Origin: DATARH01 sp963746885
GTDB taxonomy: Bacteria; Pseudomonadota; Alphaproteobacteria; ATCC43930; CGMCC-115725
Length of the DNA: 64,000 nucleotides
Direction of reading: 5' to 3'
Assembly: GCA_963746885.1 (NCBI GenBank)
Contig: CAVVDM010000013.1
Coordinates: 310,001 to 374,000 of the forward strand
This document shows positions 35,910-43,287 of this stretch, piece by piece. The notes below the pieces were generated by a model. That model was not told where the DNA came from, made no database searches, and saw only the letters and a program-made list of their open reading frames with translations. Positions within the stretch are counted from its first letter, which is position 1. The number at the start of each line of letters is the position of its first letter. The position numbers and the translations under genes are program-made.

Positions 35910-36467
35910 AGTTGGTCGCTATGCCGGGCGTGGCATCGCGCCGACGCTCAGCCGGACGACTGCACGGCAAGTCCGCAAATCATTGCCCGTCACCAGGCTT
36001 CGGAAGCGTGATAGGTACTTCGAACTGAATGCGTGTTGCCGTTCTTTCTTCATTTGCGCTTGCACCCCTTGCGCCGATCCCTATCGGGAGGATCGATATC
36101 CTCCCTCCCCCCTCAATGCTCCGCTATCGGTGACGGTTACTGCCACATCGAACTTGACGGGACTAGCGAGGTAATCGTCTCCAGTGGTGCAAATCCGCTT
36201 TCTCGGGCGCCATATGCGTAGTCAAAACGAAGGTGTAGATAATCTCGAAATAAACTGTGCATTTGTGCATCTGCAGCTGTCGTGTATTAGCAAATATGAG
36301 CGAACCTATGATCCCGCCTAAGAATGCGACCAGGAAGCCGAGGATTTAGTAATGCACGAAATCGGCTGAGCAACCGTCCAAGCCTATTCCACACGTGCCC
36401 CTCCGCTGCTGAAGTGTTCCAGAACGAATTACGGTGAGTGAATTCGGATGACAGTCTACTGTTTGGA
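35910..36467. other. Gene-free, AT-enriched intergenic island
   Basis: About 560 bp in which I can support no gene. The last ~300 bp, from about 36180, are visibly AT-richer than the rest of the window (for example around 36215-36310). All frames there are short and lack family features. The C-terminus of the alpha/beta hydrolase (36468) runs into this segment. No transposase or terminal repeat is recognised. Confidence 0.6.
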
Positions 36468-37367
36468 CTACGGTAAAATCTTACCTATACTCCATCCCAG
36501 AATCGAGCCCGTGACCGAGCGGGGGTCGCGGCGGGGCCAGCGGCTGGTTTCGACCTGGTGGAAGAAATCGGCGCACACCTGGTTGAACAGGTCGGGCTCC
36601 TCGATATTGAGGGCGTGCCCGGTATTGGGGAACACGACGAGCGCCGCGGACCGGATCAGGCGCTTCATCAAGAGGCCCGGTTCGAGGCAGGGGTCGTCCT
36701 CGTCGCCGGTCGCGATCAGGGTCGGCACGTCGAGCTTTTTCATCGCGTCGGTCAAATCCCATAGCGAGGGGCGTCGCCCCTGCACGCCGCGCTGGGTGTT
36801 GGCGGCCCCGCGCGTCGAATGCTCGGCGAGCTGGGCAAGGAACTCGGCATAGCCGCGCGGGTCCTTGTTTTGCAGCTGCACCCGGGTGGGGCCAGCGCCG
36901 TAAGTCTTGCTGACCTCTTCCATGCCGCGGCTTTCGATCTGCGCCGCGGTGCGCGCACATTCCTCGGCAAATTGCTGGCGCTTGTCGGGCTGCGCGCCGT
37001 AGCCGCAGCCGGCAACGACCAGGGCGCTGGCACGCTCGGGATAGGCGAAGCCGAAATGCAACGTCGCAAAGCCGCCCATCGAGATGCCGACGACATGCGC
37101 CTTTTCGATCTTAAGCGCGTCGAGCACGGCGCGGATGTCGTCGCGCGCCCGCTCCTGCGAATACTGACGCCAATCCTCCGGCACGTCGGAGGGCGGGTAG
37201 CCGCGCGCGTTGAACGCGATAACGCGGTAGCGCCGCGCGAAATAGCGCAGCTGCGTCTCGTAGCTGCGATAATCCCCGGCAAATTCGTGCACAAAGACGA
37301 CCGGGTATCCGGCGCCGGCCTCCTCGTAATACAGGCTGACGCCGTCATCGGTGGTCAGATGGGGCAT
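36468..37367 (-). CDS. Alpha/beta hydrolase
   Basis: Serine hydrolase fold of 299 aa. It opens 'MPHLTTDDGVSLYYEEAGAG' with 'PVVFVHEFAGDYRSYETQL'. The nucleophile elbow is 'HVVGISMGGFATLHFG', the acid is in 'TLIATGDEDDPCLEPG', and the histidine is in 'VVFPNTGHALNIEEP'. The start overlaps the stop of the reductase gene upstream (TAATG), so translation is coupled. The last residues, 'GWSIGKILP', read into an AT-rich island and may be a replaced C-terminus. The substrate is unknown; it probably acts with the reductase and cupin of the same operon. Confidence 0.88.
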   Translation of the reverse strand: MPHLTTDDGVSLYYEEAGAGYPVVFVHEFAGDYRSYETQLRYFARRYRVIAFNARGYPPSDVPEDWRQYSQERARDDIRAVLDALKIEKAHVVGISMGGFATLHFGFAYPERASALVVAGCGYGAQPDKRQQFAEECARTAAQIESRGMEEVSKTYGAGPTRVQLQNKDPRGYAEFLAQLAEHSTRGAANTQRGVQGRRPSLWDLTDAMKKLDVPTLIATGDEDDPCLEPGLLMKRLIRSAALVVFPNTGHALNIEEPDLFNQVCADFFHQVETSRWPRRDPRSVTGSILGWSIGKILP

Positions 37368-38315
37368 TATTCGGCGGCCTCCTTCTTGCTGCGAATTGTC
37401 TTGGCGATTTCCTTCTGGCGGTCGAACTCGGCGCGGCGGCGCGCGATCTCCTCCGGCGACAGGCGCGCGATATTGGAGAAGTCGAGCTTCCAGTCGGCGC
37501 TGGCGCTCCACCGCAGCGGCGACTGCACGGTGGTGCGCGGCGCCGGCGCAGCGTCGAGCACACGCAACGCAAGCTCAAGCGTCTCGGCCTGCGATTGCGC
37601 GTCGCGCGGCCGCCCCGCCGGGTTGCCGAGCGGGAAGTCGCTGAACAGAAAACGCGGCACGCCGACATGTTCGACGATGTCCTTGGCGCACCCCATGATT
37701 ACGGTCGGGATGCCATTTTCTTCGAGGTGACGGGCGGCCAGAACTCACGGTCTGGTGACACACCGGTCAAACCGCGACGATAATGACCGCGTCGACCTTG
37801 TCTTCGCGGCAGCGCGCCAACAGCTCCGGGCAATCCTGGTCCAGCGTCGTGCGGTGGCTGCGGTTGGTCGGCGCGCCGTGAAAGCGCGGCGCCACCTCGC
37901 CGATCAGCCCCGCCTCTCGCAGCCGCCGCAATGCCGGCAGCGGAAACCAGGTGTTGCTGTCCTCGGCCGTCGTATGGAGGCGGTCGTAGCCGATATGCGA
38001 GATGCGCAGATCGTGGTCCTGCGCGCTGTCGCCGGAAAAGACCGTGTAGAATTTGGCAGCAGCGTTGTAGGCCGCGCCCGGGCCCTGGTCGCCCTTGTCG
38101 GGCTGATAGGGCGCCGCCGTCGTGATCAGCCCGATGCGGCTGTCGGCCAGCTTCTTCGTCAACGGCGCAAACGGCACCTCGGCATAATGCGCCCAGCGAT
38201 AGGGCGCGCCGTAGCCGAGCGTCCGGTAGTAGTCGCTGATGCGCTGCATATAGGGGATCGGCGCGTCGTGCTCCGGCGCAAAGCCGAACCCCTCCTCCTC
38301 GTCGCGGTCGCTCAT
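37367..38315 (-). CDS. GrdB/PrdB-like reductase, candidate selenoprotein (in-frame UGA) with one apparent frameshift
   Basis: Glycine/sarcosine/betaine reductase selenoprotein B family member, 315 aa when read through. The N-terminal part is 'ISDYYRTLGYGAPYRWAHYA' to 'CREDKVDAVIIVAV'. A TGA at 37767-37769 follows, then 'PVCHQTVS'. One extra base near 37742 shifts the frame, after which 'LAARHLEENGIPTVIMGCAK' and 'HVGVPRFLFSDFPLGNPAG' continue to 'RSKKEAAE'. As I recall the family, Cys homologues have CPVCHQ here, so UGA sits at the redox Cys (UxxC). A SECIS-like hairpin follows. Selenocysteine is the favoured reading; a TGC-to-TGA error is the alternative. It is the middle gene of a cupin-reductase-hydrolase operon. 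Confidence 0.8.
37738..37755 (-). promoter_or_regulatory. Candidate bacterial SECIS hairpin
   Basis: Twelve nucleotides after the UGA, the minus strand reads CCAGACCGTGAGTTCTGG. Removing the extra T that also restores the reading frame gives CCAGAC-CGUGA-GUCUGG: a perfect 6-bp stem with a 5-nt loop whose second base is G, followed by U. Known bacterial SECIS elements have a short stem-loop, with G among the first two loop bases, about 16-37 nt from the UGA. Here the loop starts at nucleotide 18. Confidence 0.65.
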
Positions 38316-38326
38316 CGTGATCCCTT

Positions 38327-38722
38327 TCAGCCGGCCTTGAAGTATTCGACGTCCTCCGGGCGCGGGCGCCAGTCGGGGTTGCTCGGCCATTCCTTGGTGC
38401 GGCCGCCCATGTTGTCGCCGTAGCGCACGCGAAACAGCAGGGTGCGCGCGGGGCCGGTGATCCATTCGTGCAATTCGCCCGGCGGGTGCACGACAAACGA
38501 GCCCGGCACGACATTCACGGTCTCGCCCGGGATCTTCATCGTGCCGCCGCCCTCGAAGCAGAAATAGATCTCGGTGGCGTGCGGATGGCAGTGATAGGGG
38601 CTGGTTTGCCCCGGCTCCCAGCAGGCGACCGTGACGTCGCCCTCGCCGACCCGCCCGAGCACCCGCTCGACGTGCTTCTTCGGATCGAATTTCTCTTCGG
38701 CCTTAAGATTGAAAACGTGCAT
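38327..38722 (-). CDS. Cupin domain protein
   Basis: Single-domain cupin of 131 aa. It starts MHVFNLKAEEKFDPKKHVER. Metal-binding motif 1 is in 'SPYHCHPHATEIYFCFEGGG' (His residues and Glu), and motif 2 is 'GSFVVHPPGELHEWITGPA'. It is the first gene of an operon with the GrdB-like reductase (gap 11 bp) and the alpha/beta hydrolase. It may be a small-molecule dioxygenase, isomerase or binding protein; the substrate is unknown. Confidence 0.87.
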   Translation of the reverse strand: MHVFNLKAEEKFDPKKHVERVLGRVGEGDVTVACWEPGQTSPYHCHPHATEIYFCFEGGGTMKIPGETVNVVPGSFVVHPPGELHEWITGPARTLLFRVRYGDNMGGRTKEWPSNPDWRPRPEDVEYFKAG

Positions 38723-38783
38723 CGGACTTCCCCGGATGAACTGCGCGCGCAAGCCTAACCCGCATCCCGGCGCCGGGCGAGCG

Positions 38784-40475
38784 CTAAGCGGTGGCAGCCG
38801 CCCGCACGCCCAGCTCGACGATCATCTGCTCGCGCATGACGAATTTCTGGACCTTGCCGGTGACCGTCATCGGAAACGCCTCGACGAAGCGGACATGGCG
38901 CGGGATCTTGTAGTGCGCGATCTGGCCGCGGCAGAACGCCCGCAATTCCTCGACGTCGAGGCGCGCGCCGGCGCGCAATTTGACCCAGGCGCACAATTCC
39001 TCGCCGAAGCGCTCGTCGGGCACGCCGAACACCTGCACGTCCTCGATCTGCGGGTGGCGGTAGAGGAACTCCTCGACCTCACGCGGATAGACGTTCTCCC
39101 CGCCGCGGATCACCAGGTCGTTGATGCGCCCGACGATGTTGCAATAGCCCTCGGCGTCGATCGTCGCGAGATCGCCGGTATGCATCCAGCCCGCCGCGTC
39201 GATCGCCTGCGCCGTGCGCTCCGCGTCGTCCCAATAGCCGAGCATCACGGAATAGCCGCGGGTGCACAATTCGCCCGGCGTGCCGCGCGGAACGATACGC
39301 CCCTCGGCGTCGACGATCTTGACCTCGACATGCGCATGAACGCGCCCGACCGTCGACACCTGCCGCTCCAAGGGATCGTCGATCGCCGTCTGGAAGCTGA
39401 CCGGGCTTGTCTCGGTCATGCCGTAGCCGATCGTGATCTGGGTCAGGTGCATCGTCTCGACGCAGCGGCGCATGACCTCGATCGGGCACGGCGCGCCGGC
39501 CATCATGCCGGTCCGCAGGCTGGTGAGGTCGAGGCTGTCAAATTCGGAGTGTTCCAATTCGGCGATGAACATCGTGGGCACGCCGTAAAGCGAGGTGCAG
39601 CGCTCCTCGGCAATCGTCTGCAGCGTCGCCAGCGGGTCGAAGCCCTCGCCCGGAAACACCATCGCCGCGCCGTGCGTGATGCAGGCGAGGTTGCCGATCA
39701 CCATGCCGAAGCAGTGATAGAGCGGCACCGGGATGCACACCTTGTCGCGCTCGGTGTAGCGCATCGCCTCGCCGAGGAAAAAACCGTTGTTGAGGATGTT
39801 GTGATGGGTCAGCGTCGCGCCCTTCGGCGCGCCGGTGGTGCCCGAAGTGAACTGGATGTTGATCGGGTCGTCGAACTGCAGTTCGCCCGCGAGGTCTGCC
39901 AGGCGCGCGTGCTCACCCGCGCCGCCCATCGCGAGCACATCGTCGAACGCGAAGGTGCCCGTTGCAAGCGGCCCGCCGATCTGGATCACCGTCTCGAGGG
40001 TCGGCAGCTGCGCCGTGTTCAGCCGGCCGGGTGACGACCCGGCCAGTTCCGGAGCGAGCGTGTTGAGCATCCCGATGTAGTCGCTGGTCTTGAACGCGGT
40101 GGCGGTGACGAGCGCCCGGCAGCCGACCTTGTTCAGCGCGTATTCGAGTTCGGACAGCCGGTAGGCCGGGTTGATGTTGACGAGGATCAGCCCAGCCTTG
40201 GCCGTGGCGAATTGCGTCACAACCCACTCGGCGCAGTTGGGCGCCCAGATCGCGACGCGCTCGCCCGGCGCAAGCCCCAGCGCCAAGAGGCCGGCGGCAA
40301 AGGCATCGACCCGCGCGCCAAGCTCGCGATAGGTCCAGCGAATGCCCTGCTGGCGCACGCTCAGCGCATGGCAGTCGCCGTGGCGGGCGACGGTCTCGTC
40401 GAACGCCACTCCGATCGTCTCGCCGATCAGGGGCGTTACCGCGGCACCATGCACATAGCTCAAGCCTGCGGCCAT
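38784..40475 (-). CDS. AMP-dependent acyl-CoA synthetase (medium/long-chain type)
   Basis: Adenylate-forming acyl-CoA ligase, 563 aa. The P-loop motif is 'FTSGTTGAPKGATLTHHN', motif A5 'TIGYGMTETSPVSF', motif A7 'GWMHTGDLATIDAEGYCN', hinge 'GRINDLVIRGGENVYPREVE', and the catalytic Lys is in 'MTVTGKVQKFVMRE'. All elements are intact. Start: ATG 40475 sits 6 bp after GGGGAGG; the upstream ATG at 40481 lies within that site. It activates a free carboxylic acid to its CoA thioester; the substrate cannot be read from sequence. Confidence 0.92.
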   Translation of the reverse strand: MAAGLSYVHGAAVTPLIGETIGVAFDETVARHGDCHALSVRQQGIRWTYRELGARVDAFAAGLLALGLAPGERVAIWAPNCAEWVVTQFATAKAGLILVNINPAYRLSELEYALNKVGCRALVTATAFKTSDYIGMLNTLAPELAGSSPGRLNTAQLPTLETVIQIGGPLATGTFAFDDVLAMGGAGEHARLADLAGELQFDDPINIQFTSGTTGAPKGATLTHHNILNNGFFLGEAMRYTERDKVCIPVPLYHCFGMVIGNLACITHGAAMVFPGEGFDPLATLQTIAEERCTSLYGVPTMFIAELEHSEFDSLDLTSLRTGMMAGAPCPIEVMRRCVETMHLTQITIGYGMTETSPVSFQTAIDDPLERQVSTVGRVHAHVEVKIVDAEGRIVPRGTPGELCTRGYSVMLGYWDDAERTAQAIDAAGWMHTGDLATIDAEGYCNIVGRINDLVIRGGENVYPREVEEFLYRHPQIEDVQVFGVPDERFGEELCAWVKLRAGARLDVEELRAFCRGQIAHYKIPRHVRFVEAFPMTVTGKVQKFVMREQMIVELGVRAAATA

Positions 40476-40509
40476 GCTCATCCTCCCCTCAGCCCTTGCG
40501 GTCTTATCG

Positions 40510-41403
40510 TCAGTGCCGCCACTCATTCGCCGGCGGCGGCTCGGCACCGCCGAGCGGATAGGGTGGCGCGGCCGCTGGCGCCGCCGCCGTCATATCCTGC
40601 TGGCGCGCCGTCGCGGCGCGGCGCAGGCGGTAGGAACCGCGGATCGTCAGCGGGATCGAGCTGAGATACACGACGCCGACGACCATCAAGGTTGGCCACG
40701 GCGCCGTCGTGAAAAACGCGGTCATCACGCCGATGATCAGCAGGGTCGGGATCACCAGGTGGTGCGGAATGCGGATGCGCTTCAATGACACGGTCGGGAC
40801 CGTGCTGATCATCAGCAACGCGATTGAGCTGATCCACACCGCATTCAGGTACGGCGAGCGGGCGACCCAATCGGCCCAGCCGCCGCCCCACTGGAAGCTG
40901 ACGAACATCGGCAGCATGATCAGCCCGGCGCCCGCCGGGGCCGGCGCGCCGCTGAAGTAATTGGCGGCCCAGGGCGGTGGTTCGGCCCCCAGCTGGGTGT
41001 TGAAGCGCGCCAGCCGCAACGCGCAACACACCGCATAAAACAGTACGATCGCCCAGCCGATGCTCTGCAATTGCGCCATCGTCCACAGATAGAGCACGGC
41101 CGCCGGCGCGACCCCGAAACTGATGAAATCGGACAGGCTGTCGAGTTCGGCGCCAAACGGCGAGGTCGCCTTCAACATCCGCGCCAGACGGCCGTCGAGC
41201 CCGTCGAAAATGCCGGCGGCGATGATCGCGAACGCCGCGTAGGGAAACTCGCTGTTGATCGCATAGCGGATCGCCGTCATCCCGGCGCACAGCGCCAGCA
41301 ATGTCAGCACGTTGGGCACCATGCGATTGACCGACAGCTCGGACAGCCGCCGCCCCCGCATGCGTGGCCGCCGCATCCGCACTCGTGACGAGCGCACTGC
41401 CAC
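40510..41403 (-). CDS. pssA: CDP-diacylglycerol--serine O-phosphatidyltransferase
   Basis: Inner-membrane enzyme making phosphatidylserine, 297 aa. The CDP-alcohol phosphotransferase signature DG-AR-G-D-D is 'DGLDGRLARMLKATSPFGAE' followed by 'LDSLSDFISFG'. About seven hydrophobic helices are visible. A GTG start at 41403 has AAGGAGAAG upstream; the ATG at 41376 is possible. It follows psd by 72 bp on the same strand, the standard alphaproteobacterial psd-pssA pair for phosphatidylethanolamine. Confidence 0.93.
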   Translation of the reverse strand: MAVRSSRVRMRRPRMRGRRLSELSVNRMVPNVLTLLALCAGMTAIRYAINSEFPYAAFAIIAAGIFDGLDGRLARMLKATSPFGAELDSLSDFISFGVAPAAVLYLWTMAQLQSIGWAIVLFYAVCCALRLARFNTQLGAEPPPWAANYFSGAPAPAGAGLIMLPMFVSFQWGGGWADWVARSPYLNAVWISSIALLMISTVPTVSLKRIRIPHHLVIPTLLIIGVMTAFFTTAPWPTLMVVGVVYLSSIPLTIRGSYRLRRAATARQQDMTAAAPAAAPPYPLGGAEPPPANEWRH

Positions 41404-41475
41404 CGATCTTCTCCTTGCCGCGAGCCTCTGTCTTGTAAGTCTACACGAATTTCCGGCTGGCCGGGTTAATGGGCG

Positions 41476-42162
41476 TCAATGGGCGATGCCGCCGCGGGCG
41501 GGCTCGGCGGCGAGACGGTCGGCGAGCACGGTCTCGCCGGCGACCATGCGCTGGCCGAGCGCCACCAGCGTCACATAAGGCGACGGGCAATAGATGTCGA
41601 CGCGCGAGCCGAAGCGAATGAGCCCGATGCGCTCGCCGGCCGCGACTTGTTGACCCTCATAGGCCGGGCAGACGATGCGCCGCGCCACCAGCCCGGCAAT
41701 CAGCACGAACGCGATGTCCGGCTCCCCGTCGGCGGCCATGCGGATCGCCAGGCGCTCGTTGTCGGTGCTCGCCTTGTCGAGGCTGGCATTGACGAAGCGC
41801 CCCTTGATGTAGCGCCTCGCCATCACCCTGCCGCCGAGCGGGGCGCGCGCGATGTGGACATCGAACAGGTTGAGGAAGATGCCGATCCGCATCACCGGCA
41901 CCCCTCCCATGTCGAGTTCCGGCGGCGGCGGCGCCGGGCCGAGCGCGACCACGATGCCGTCGGCCGGGCTGATCAGCAGCCCGGCGCGGGCCGGGGTCAC
42001 CCGCCACGGATCGCGGAAGAAATAGGCGATCCACAGCGTGACGATCAGCCCCGCCCAGCCGGCAGGCGACCACACCAGAAACAGGACAGCGCTCGCCAGC
42101 GCCGCCGCCGCAACGAACTTCCAGCCGTCGGGATGAATGGGGGCAAGGGTTTGTCGCAGCAT
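41476..42162 (-). CDS. psd: Phosphatidylserine decarboxylase proenzyme
   Basis: Converts phosphatidylserine to phosphatidylethanolamine; 228 aa, the short form found in alphaproteobacteria. It has an N-terminal membrane helix ('FVAAAALASAVLFLVWSPAG') and core motifs 'LLISPADGIVVALGPAPP' and 'RIGIFLNLFDVHIARAPLGG'. The autocleavage Gly-Ser is in 'IGLIRFGSRVDIYCPSPY', where the Ser becomes the pyruvoyl group. ATG 42162 is preferred; a GTG six bases upstream is possible. Coupled with pssA. Confidence 0.93.
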   Translation of the reverse strand: MLRQTLAPIHPDGWKFVAAAALASAVLFLVWSPAGWAGLIVTLWIAYFFRDPWRVTPARAGLLISPADGIVVALGPAPPPPELDMGGVPVMRIGIFLNLFDVHIARAPLGGRVMARRYIKGRFVNASLDKASTDNERLAIRMAADGEPDIAFVLIAGLVARRIVCPAYEGQQVAAGERIGLIRFGSRVDIYCPSPYVTLVALGQRMVAGETVLADRLAAEPARGGIAH

Positions 42163-42265
42163 CGGCACCGGTTGGATCGGGGAAATTCACCCCTGGCGGG
42201 GCGCACCGCAGTTTGCGCACATCCGCGTCGCGGCTGCATCAGATCCTGCGTGTGCCGGACGCCCC

Positions 42266-42850
42266 TCAGGCGGCGATCGCCTCAAATTCCGGCAAGAGTG
42301 GCGAATCGGCACGGTGCAGCCTGCCGCCGCGCAAGGCGAATTCGGGGTGCAGCAGCTGGCGCGCCCGGTGCGTCGCCCGCTCCGAATCAACCAGCATCCA
42401 ATCGCCCTCGATCAGCCGCATCGCCGACAGGTCGGCCGGCATGCCGACCGACAGCGCGCCCATGTCGCCCTCCAGCCCGAGCATGATCGCGGCGTTCTGT
42501 GTCGCCATGCGGACAACCTCGACAAGCGGCACGCCGAGCGCCAGCAGTTCGGTCATCGCGTGCTGCAGGCTGTAGGGCCGCGCGAACGGCGAGGCGCGGT
42601 CCTCGTCGGCGACGATCGCATCGACGCCCTCGCCGCTGAACATGCCGCGATAGGCGCGCCCGCCATCCTGCAGGCGCACGTTGTAGCCATGCAAATCCGC
42701 CCCGACCGTGAACGGCAATATCCCGGCGCCGACGACGCGCTACGCATTGGCCTTGGCGAGCTTCATTGCCGCCATGCCCCAGCGCGAATAGCCGCCCGGC
42801 TCGGCGTGCGCCTTGATGCCGCGCACTAGGTCGGCGTTGTCGCGGGTAGT
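42266..42850 (-). pseudogene. Amidohydrolase (dihydroorotase/deacetylase-like) 3' fragment with in-frame TAG
   Basis: Only the C-terminal half of an amidohydrolase is present: 'DNADLVRGIKAHAEPGGYSR', 'WGMAAMKLAKANA', a TAG, then in the same frame 'RVVGAGILPFTVGADLHGYN', 'GMFSGEGVDAIVADEDRAS', 'ATQNAAIMLGLEGDMGALSV' and the end 'LLPEFEAIAA'. The N-terminal metal motif is absent, and homology stops abruptly near 42850, where an AT-rich segment starts. The break looks like a true truncation, with the TAG as later decay or error. Confidence 0.75.
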
Positions 42851-42853
42851 GCC

Positions 42854-43060
42854 TCACTTTGATTGTAACGACCGCTTTCGCAGCGGGGCTCCCCAGAAGG
42901 TGTAGCCCGGCTTACGCCAGAACCAACGTCCGCGCACATGTTCCGTAATGTAATCGCCTCGTTTTTTCTCCATACAATCGTCGCGTAGGCAATCGTCTTG
43001 ATCGCAATTCGTATCGGTCACAGGGCAAATGAAGGCACGTGGAGTTAATGATTTAGTCAT
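42854..43060 (-). CDS. Small hypothetical protein in AT-rich segment
   Basis: A 68-residue frame opening MTKSLTPRAFICPVTDTNCD. It is rich in Lys, Asp and aromatic residues, with four Cys in the first 30 residues and 'RGRWFWRKPGYTFWG' near the end. Codon use and base composition differ from the neighbours (many A/T third positions), which suggests acquisition from elsewhere. A weak AGGA lies upstream of the ATG. It ends exactly at the junction with the truncated amidohydrolase. No family recognised. The adjoining 43061-43287 contains nothing I can name. Confidence 0.45.
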   Translation of the reverse strand: MTKSLTPRAFICPVTDTNCDQDDCLRDDCMEKKRGDYITEHVRGRWFWRKPGYTFWGAPLRKRSLQSK

Positions 43061-43287
43061 TTATATTTATCCTACTAGGGTTTCTCCTGTACTTTTTATT
43101 GGCTAGGCATCGATCAGCGGTACTCGCACGAAGTTTTACCGGCAGGCGATTGTGCGCGCATGGTTATCGCCCAGATTAAGCACGACCGGGCCGTTGCTCA
43201 GCGTCGCCTAAGCATATGGGAACGGAGCGCCGCGATGGCTACGTCGAAGCGCGAATGGGGCGTTACATACCTCCGTGTCGCGTCGGC

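Noticed and set aside
36448..36852. 134-codon plus-strand frame starting in the AT-rich island
   Set aside because: Most of it is antisense to the alpha/beta hydrolase, with no ribosome site or family feature.
42266..42857. In-frame TAG in the amidohydrolase fragment as possible pyrrolysine or readthrough
   Set aside because: The gene lacks its N-terminal half and metal motif, so it is a fragment; a stop in a dead gene needs no recoding.
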